The position numbers were made by a program, and so were the translations under genes. The notes under the pieces are model-generated. The model was not told where the DNA came from, searched no databases, and saw only the letters and a list, made by a program, of their open reading frames with translations. A DNA stretch of 64,000 nucleotides from Haematococcus lacustris. Taxonomy: Eukaryota > Chlorophyta > Chlorophyceae > Chlamydomonadales > Haematococcaceae. The stretch covers positions 356,533 to 420,532 of the forward strand of contig JASKMD010000001.1 of the NCBI GenBank assembly GCA_030144725.1, read 5' to 3'. Positions 57,288 to 64,000 of the stretch are shown one piece after another (within the stretch, counting starts at the first letter, position 1; the number at the start of each line of letters is the position of its first letter).

Positions 57288-57832
57288 GCTGTGTGAACGG
57301 GGTAATAATGTTCGCAGCTGAACGGGCAAACCCGACCCATAACACTAACATGACATGACATAACATGTCATTATGTGCTGCTCACATGACAATAAGACCA
57401 GCTCTGACATTGAAGCGTTTAGCTCTGCCATACAACTACTTGTATGACAGCAGATATCTCTGAATGGATATATCTACAAGGCTGTACCCCTATCCTCCTG
57501 TAGAGCCCTCTACACTTCTCCACAGCAGTGAGAGACCGGTGTGTGTCCCTTACCTAGGAGTCAGGACCTACCCTACGTGTCCCTAACCTATTCGCAAGAG
57601 CCCTACCCTATACACACTCTAGCGCACATACATCCCCTTTGTCAGGGACAATCGTATTGTTTGTCTGCCAAGCTACCAAGCTCTACAGCGACATCATGCC
57701 TTACGGTCACTAGCTACGACTTACGACAGTTCTAAGCATGTAACCACCAACCATATAATAACCAACAACCAATAAGACCAGCGCCGCAAGACAGTGTAGA
57801 GGCCGCAACCCAGGCCGTGTGCAGCGACAGAA
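57288..57832. promoter_or_regulatory. Shared upstream region of NDUFA2 and FCF1
   Basis: 546 bp between two divergent start codons. On the FCF1 side CATATAATA at 57752-57760 and CCAAT at about 57769 could be TATA-like and CCAAT-like elements, though both lie close to the ATG (57833). No other signal can be asserted. Confidence 0.4.
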
Positions 57833-60455
57833 ATGGGTAAGCAGAAGAAGACACGGAAGTTCGCCGAGGTGAAGCGGATATTGAACCCCAAGGAGGCCGA
57901 GTAGGTGGCACAGGTAGACGCATGTTTTGAGAGTGCGTGATGTGACCTATATCGATTTCTTTCCGTTCTGGCAGACCTCCCGCCAAAAGGCAGAAGGTGG
58001 AAAAGGACAAGAAGGAAGAGGTCAAGCACATGTCAGTGGATGTCCTCTGTCACTAGTCATGGCTAGTAGTTGTCGTTAGCTCTAGTCTGACCTCGAGCCA
58101 TGGCTAGAGTCACACAGCCACAGCTGCCTGTCACACCTTTCATGCCTTGTCTGCACAGTTTATCTATCTTGCCCTAAACACAGCCGGGCTGGACATGACA
58201 CAATCATCTTAACAGGCATACGACCAGAGCATGTAGAGTGAGGCCAGTTACAGGCACAGCTTGCGTGTGGCAAAAGGTGCAGCCTCGCAAGATGTCTCCA
58301 GCTGAAGGCCACTTTGGCTATGTACCTCTCCATTCGTCGTTAGAATGTGCCTCAACTGTGGCATGCTCCACCCCACGGCGGTGCAGTGAGACCACCTCCT
58401 CGGCCCTGTTCTTCAAGTACAACACGCAGCTGGGGCCCCCTTACCAGGTCCTGGTGGACACCAACTTCATCAACTTCTCAATAAGAAACAAGGTGGGGGG
58501 CAGGCAGCAGCTGGCCCAGGGGCAGGCAGCATCTGACCTATGGCCAGGCCAGCCAGGCCAAAGACAACAGCCGCCCAGAGACGGGGGTGAGAGCAGCACC
58601 CCTTCTTGGTACGTTGCTACCAGGGTTGTCTGGCCCGCAACAGGTGAAGTGTGTCTGTTATGCTCCTTCTGGGAGCGTGCAGCCAGGGCTGTGGCTCTGC
58701 ACCTGACAGTGGCCAGCTGGGTTGATTGCTGTCCTCTGCCCACAACTGCCACCTCCACTGCCATCACACAGAGGGCACTCTACAACACAGTACACCAGTT
58801 CCGTAGGTGCAGCACACAGGAGCCAGGGCTGGAGCCAGGCTAGTGGCATAGCCAGCAGTGTCGGGTCCAGCAGAGCTGGCGCGGTCTTTCTTGTCTGCTG
58901 GCCCTGGGCCCCAGCCCTGCCTGGTCCTGGGCCCTGGGCCAGTCAGGCAGGGCTGGCTGGGTCCTGGGTCCTGGGCCAGTCAGGCAGGGCTGGCTGGGTC
59001 CTGGGTCCTGGGCCAGTCAGGCAGGGCTGGCTGGGTGTGGGGCAGACCAGGTGGTGGCCAAGCCTGTGATGGAGGCCTGTGCCAGGGCTGTGCCAGGGTT
59101 ATCTACGACCTATACTTGTGCACCCGCCGTGCCTGCTCACATGGCTGCAGCTGGACCTGGTGAGGGGCATGATGGACTGCTTGTACGCGGAGTGCATTCC
59201 CTGCATCACTGACTGTGTGCTGGCAGAGCTGGAGAAGCTCGGCTCCAAGTACAGGGTCGCCCTGAAGGTCGCCAAGGTGGGCAGGGTCAGGGGCACTGGG
59301 TCAGGGGCACTGGGGCAGGGTCAGGGGCACTGGGGCAGGGGCACTGGGGCAGGGGCACTCGGGCAGGGGGGCAGGGGTGGCGGCACAATGTCGGCAGAGG
59401 ACGGGGTAGGGCAGGGCCTGCCACTGCAGCTATGGGGCTACATTTAGGTCGCCAAGATGGGCAGCAGGAGGGCGAGATGGGCAGGGGCAGGGGGCTGGGG
59501 AAGGACCAGGGGCACGGGTAGGGGTAGGGGCAGGCCACTACACAGCTTTGGGAGCCGCATGGGCTGGACGAACAGTGCAGCTGAGGATCAGGCAGGAACA
59601 GCTTGCAGGAATGTGGCTTTGCTTGCAAGGACATAAACAGCAATGCAGCAGGTTTCCACTTGGTCTGTGTCAGTGGGGCAGGACCGTAAAGACACAAGTC
59701 TCTGAAACAGGGCAGCACAGCACACGCTTGGGTGGCCGTGAGGGGCTGGCAGGCGAAATGTTGTTGGCCCACATTTGGTATGACTGTTGGGCATTGAAAC
59801 CTCACACTGTTTACATGGCTGCCTCGACAAAATAAGGTGCATAATGTACTGACATGAAAGCCTGGACATCTCTCACTCCATCCTCGACTTCTTGCTACTC
59901 CTACAATGCATCAGTGGCTTGGCGCTCAGTTTAGCATGGTGCTGTTGTCACCAAGGCCTCACAAGCTTGCAACAGCGGGTGGTCAACTAGAGATTGAGGG
60001 TGGTGGCTGGTGCGCGCAGGATCCGCGGTTTCAGCGCATCCCGTGCTCGCACAAGGGCACGTATGCGGACGACTGCCTGTGCGAGCGCGTCAAGGCACAC
60101 CGTTGCTACATTGTGGCAACTTGCGATCGCGATTTGCGGCGAAGAATACGTAAGGTACGTAGAGCTGCAGCTCGCGCTCTGTGCGTTAAGCGTGTTAAGC
60201 CCTTGTGCTCTGGCGGCTATATCATACCCGGTCACACACGGTCAGACCCGAAAACAATTGTACAGGTCTAGATGATAATAATGTTACTAAAGTACATGGT
60301 GTTAATGGTACAAGCATTCATGACAGTTGCTTAGTCCGTTGCTGTCCCGGCCGTGGTCGCAGGTGCCGGGTGTGCCGATCATGTTCATCCAGTCGCATCG
60401 CTACAGCATTGAGCGGTTACCGGAAGCTACCGTGGGCGGCGCGCCCCGCACTTGA
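57833..60455 (+). CDS. FCF1: rRNA-processing PIN nuclease FCF1/UTP24
   Basis: Nucleolar PIN-domain endonuclease of the small-subunit processome, needed for early cleavages of pre-18S rRNA. Six exons: 57833-57900, 57975-58031, 58387-58492, 59151-59276, 60020-60154, 60363-60455. Phases agree; 194 residues, against about 190-200 in the family. Start [17 protein letters not shown], a short Lys-rich linker, then [20 protein letters not shown] (first PIN Asp), [20 protein letters not shown] (Asp and Glu), TYADDCL and [15 protein letters not shown] (last acidic pair), end [20 protein letters not shown]. All catalytic acidic residues are present. Intron 3 holds a 37-bp tandem repeat and intron 4 a CACTGGGGCAGGGG repeat. 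Confidence 0.96.
58928..59036. repeat. Tandem repeat in FCF1 intron 3
   Basis: Three units of about 37 bp containing GGCCAGTCAGGCAGGGCTGG followed by CTGGGTCCTGG. Confidence 0.9.
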
Positions 60456-61492
60456 GCCCTGATCTGCGCTTTCAGCTTGCAAGCTATGGAACACGGCACA
60501 GAAGTGCTGACTGCAGCTAGCGGTCCGGCAAGGCGGCGGTGTCGGACTGCCGGAGTGACTTGACGATGACAAAGGCAGCGGCAACGAGGGCACACAATGA
60601 CATGGCTAGCAGCATCCTAGCGCTGTAAACCGAACTGTATGTCGAACCAAACATATGTGAATTGGAGACAGAGACCAAGACCGGGTGGTAGAGCTGTTTT
60701 TGCAGCCTTCCAAGAGTTCCATGTTAACTTCCATGTTCATCAATCCGTGAAAGTCAGCCGTGAAAACCCCAGTCGGTCACAAAGATCGCAACCGTCTCAA
60801 AGAACATGGCACAATGAACAAGCGGAGGGGCACCAGGGCTCAGCAAGAAACCCTCATTACCAAGGTATGCCGTCGTGACCCCAGCTGCGACTGTGTTGTG
60901 AGCTCGGGGCTGTGTCTGCACACATTGCTCCTTAGTGGGTCCCTCGTAGCAATCCCTAGTGAGGGACGAGGTGCTGGTAAGCATTGTTGTTATGAATTGC
61001 CCTTACAATCCAGGGCTGTCCACGATAGGGCTCATGGCAGTGCATTGAAAGATGAATTGCCTAACATCAGGCGCCCCCAACATTCAAAAAATGGCAGTAA
61101 ACCGACCCCTGGTAGTAGGATGGCTGTAACTCTGCACTCGCTGCGCCAAATTTAATGCTAGCTGGCTCAGTATGTAGCCAACCCAGCCAGCTACCTTTCA
61201 CCCATCCAGAATAATTATCCAGTTAGTAGGCCGTGCACAGCAAAGCATCAAAGTTAGCAATTCAAATTTGAGCCGGTTCGGGGCATGCAGTCATCGCTGC
61301 GACCACCCGCGCCGCTTAGGTTGCTCTACACGAGCATGCGCATCGGCAGATGCAGTCGGATCGGAAAACGGTTGCGGGAATGTGGCTCGAAGGCGGTTGG
61401 CAGGTGGTTGGGGGAGGTGGCCGGTACAGCCTTTGTTGCGCACTTTACAACCTGAGTTGGCGCTGGGGGGCTGTCTAACTAAGTCTCGTGGA
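60456..61492. other. No confident feature
   Basis: Intergenic sequence. Open stretches on the plus strand (60760-61155 and others) lack motifs. A short phrase ACCGACCCCTGGTA at 61097 is shared with about 20091. Confidence 0.4.
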
Positions 61493-62876
61493 TCACCCCT
61501 TGCGCTTTGCAGCTGTCTTGGGTAGCCCCTCAGAAGGTGTGGTACGCTTGCGTAGCGTGAAGCCAGGAGCCGGCGTTGCTGCACCTAGCTCACTACCTTG
61601 AGCCGGAGCAGCCTGCCCTTGGGTGGCGATTGCAGCTAGAGCCAGCTGATACATGTGCCGTAAATCAGGTGATGCAATAGGCCCCTGAGGCGACGCAATG
61701 GGGGGTGCCAGCATCTGCCCCTCTAGGGCTGTGCCCCACGAGCTCCGGCCCTGCTGCTGGGGTGGCTGATGTGGGGGGGGCTGTGGGGGCAGGGGGGGTT
61801 GTGGAGGCGGCACACCTGGCACCTGGCGGCAAACTTGGCTGCACCCTGCTGCCGCTGCTGCTGCTGCCACCCGCTGCTGGCTTGCATGGTCCCCCACATT
61901 CACCACAACCCCCCCTACACAGCAAGCAGCTGCTGTGGCTTTGCGTGCGGCTCTGGCTGGTGCACTGGCTGAGGCTGCAGCCACCTCCTCCAGCCGCACC
62001 GCAGTGCGAAGCTTAGGCATCTGTAGCGTGAAGTCATGCACATCAACGCTGTTGAGGGTGGTCCTCAGCGTGTGCAGGGACATGTGCTCCAGCAGCGCAG
62101 GCAGCTCCATGAAGCGACCAGCTCCATGCTTCAGCAGCTGTAGCAAGGACTCCACCGGGGCATTGGAGGTGGGACATGCCAGAAAGTACACCTCGAGGTG
62201 GAGGCGCAACCTGGTGCTGCATGGGCTGCCCTCAGCCATGGCCTGGATGTCCTGTGAGAACTGGTGCCACGTGGAGTGGGGGTCCCACACGCCCAGGTCA
62301 GTCTGCCCGTCATTCACAGCGCCCCACTTGCGTGGGAATGAAGTTGGTGGTGAACGCGGGTGGGTCAGGAGATGGGCAGGGCTGCTGGGCTGCAGTGCCT
62401 GACGGGATGCCATAGCCACCCTCAGCACACCGCTGCAGCACCTCTGGTGACACCTGGTGCCGCATCAGGATGTTCATTAGCTGCCGCTGATGCCGGGTGA
62501 GCCGGGGGCCGCTTACACGGCAGCGGCGGACGTTGCGTAGCGCAAGGGACAGCCGGCGCTTGTCTTGCTGCAGCATCTGGATTGCATGGGTGCGCTCCTC
62601 AGCCAGCTGCTCCAATGACTCATTCTCACCCTGCACCTCTTGGTGTGCTGCCTGCAGCTGCTCCATGTCTGCCTGCAGCAGCTGATAATCTGCCACCGCA
62701 TCACCGAGCTGCTGGTGGAGCTGCTCAACCTGTGCCCGCAATTTCATGGCCTCCACCTGTGCCTTCTTCTTCTGAGCTTTTAAGCCATTGGGGCAACACT
62801 TAAATCCTGCCTTGGGTGAGGCATTCAGCTCTTGCAGGTGTTGGCGCTTCTTCTTGCTAAGCCTCTTACCCCTCAT
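61493..62876 (-). pseudogene. hAT-like transposon protein with coiled coil, internally deleted
   Basis: Minus strand. The start at 62876 reads MRGKRLSKKKRQHLQELNA and CCPNGLKAQKKKAQVEAMKL, then a coiled coil of about 110 residues (QVEQLHQQLGDAVADYQLLQ, then MLQQDKRRLSLALRNVRR). After a frame or intron change near 62320 it reads WGAVNDGQTDLGVWDPHSTW, RLHLEVYFLACPTSNAPVES and LLEHMSLHTLRTTLNSVDVH, resembling the hAT C-terminal dimerisation part (C-P-x-S-x-A-P-V-E-S), then a Pro/Gln-rich linker and a basic end (LRKRTTPSEGLPKTAAKRKG). The catalytic middle is missing, so this copy is probably non-autonomous. Confidence 0.5.
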
Positions 62877-62887
62877 GGTGGTGCCTA

Positions 62888-63060
62888 GGGCTGGGAGGGG
62901 GCGGGGGAGGGGAAGGGGAGCAGGCAGCGAGCAAGGGAGCGGATGGGAAGGCTGGGAGGGGTTGGGATTGGAGGGGGTGGGCTGGGAGTGGTTGGGCTGG
63001 GAGGGGGTGGACTGGGCGGGGTTGGGCTGGGAGGGGTGGGCTGGGAGGGGGTGGGCAGGC
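62888..63060. repeat. GGGTTGGGCTGGGAG minisatellite
   Basis: About ten diverged units of 15-18 bp upstream of the coiled-coil transposon gene. Confidence 0.85.
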
Positions 63061-64000
63061 TTGATGAGGTGGGCTCCTGCAATGATGGGTGGAGGGGGGG
63101 CGGGCATGCTGGGTCGTTGCATGCCGTGGCCTTGAACCTGCCTGGTGAACATGATGTAACTTTGAAAGTGTTAAACTGATTGAGGCCTGGGCTGTTTGAT
63201 GTGCAATTTGTTTCAATAGATGGGCCAATGGGTCAAGAACAAGGTCTTTGTATCGATTTCCCTATAGGTGCAACGGGTGCAACACAGTGGTGGACACAGT
63301 GGAGGAGGGGGGGGTGTAAGCCGGTGATACCTTAGTGTGCGCCGACCGAAATGATGTATTCGGCGGAAGCGAATACAACCAGATGTTTTAGTTGCCCCGT
63401 CCAGGTGCCCTGCACGCCCGGCAGGCATCGCGTTGGGTGTCGGCCGGACATTCCATTTGTGCACAACCAGCTTACTACGCTAGGTAGATGGGGTCACAGC
63501 GATGTGGCTCACCGTGCCAAGGAGACCCGTCTCGCCGATGTGATTTGTTCGCGGGCACATGTGGCAGTACGCGAGCAAAGACTCCAATGGCTAGCGCTGA
63601 TGGTCAGATAACGCGGACTAAACCTCCGATGCCAATGTGATAAACGCTATCGAGAACGGTGCAGTATTGAGGAAGTAATCGCATGCATATCACCAACCCC
63701 ATGTTGGGGGCGCCTGACCTAACATCCCTGACCAACTTATCAGTACATCTAGAACGGTCTATGAATCGGTGTATGAAGCTGCCTCTCAAACCGCATCTGA
63801 TTCCCAACCCATTGTTGGCATTACCTAAGCGCACACCCTACGTGGCACAGCAGCCGACCAGCCTGTGAAGCATACAAGCCGGTGCGTAAAAGCATCCTGA
63901 CCCTCCCTTGCCCCTAACCCCCAACTGGCTCGACCCTGGTCAACCAGGCCATCACAACAGCACTGCACCTCTCTGTGCCTGACGCATCAACCTGGGCTAC
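63061..64000. other. No confident feature
   Basis: A short inverted repeat GTATTCG...CGAATAC at 63355-63379. No gene, RNA or element could be supported. Confidence 0.45.

Noticed and set aside
1..64000. tRNA or rRNA genes
   Set aside because: No segment showed a convincing A-box/B-box pair or rRNA core sequence by eye; a covariance-model scan would be needed to exclude them.

Overview
The window is nuclear DNA of a eukaryote, most likely a chlorophycean green alga of the Chlamydomonas/Haematococcus kind. This is inferred from GC-rich coding exons, many short GT-AG introns with 'gcag' acceptors, Gln/Ala/Pro-rich low-complexity exons, very dense minisatellites, and two conserved genes (FCF1, NDUFA2) that read as algal or plant-like. 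It is a scaffold of three contigs joined by two 500-N gaps (2357-2856 and 47431-47930). At least one side of each gap lies in the same (TGTGG)n pentanucleotide satellite.

Layout. 1-2311: exons of a transportin-3/MOS14-like importin, cut at both ends. 2857-5298: right half of a composite repeat element. 6378-8671: a GT92-like glycosyltransferase gene with two damaged splice sites. 9.0-14.5 kb: repeat-rich, with a three-exon Myb/SANT-like gene (10973-11972). 14731-19031 (-): a secreted FkbM-type methyltransferase reconstructed in 13 exons, including a 10-nt microexon. 20-27.3 kb: MITE-like hairpins, transposase fragments, and a broken FkbM copy fused to a transposon fragment. 27.4-47.4 kb: a block dominated by a repeat-element family, carrying two paralogous genes (28813-35725 and 37700-39249) whose C-terminal halves keep the HxD...H...R residues of Fe(II)/2-oxoglutarate oxygenases. 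47.9-50.8 kb: low-complexity exons. 51.9-55.3 kb and 61.5-62.9 kb: DNA-transposon remnants, including a TA-flanked mariner/pogo-like element. 56729-60455: divergent housekeeping pair NDUFA2 (-) and FCF1 (+), both complete.

The most notable system is the composite element family. The one copy with both ends (30671-34303) has 19-bp terminal inverted repeats, conserved subterminal blocks, and inverted subterminal arrays of a short palindrome. Between the arrays lie a (CAGCC)n coding exon, a (TGTGG)n tract and a 53-bp minisatellite. Three further half-copies (2857-5298, 27388-28623, 45206-47430) keep the same order, but their palindrome core is TGTACA instead of TGCACA. This copy sits in an intron of the first oxygenase-like gene, whose exons stay in phase across it. 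Other arrays nearby, which are not otherwise similar, are built on related palindromes (AGGACCCTGTACAGGGTCCT; CTACAGTACTGTAG). One reading is repeated diversification of a transposase-binding site.
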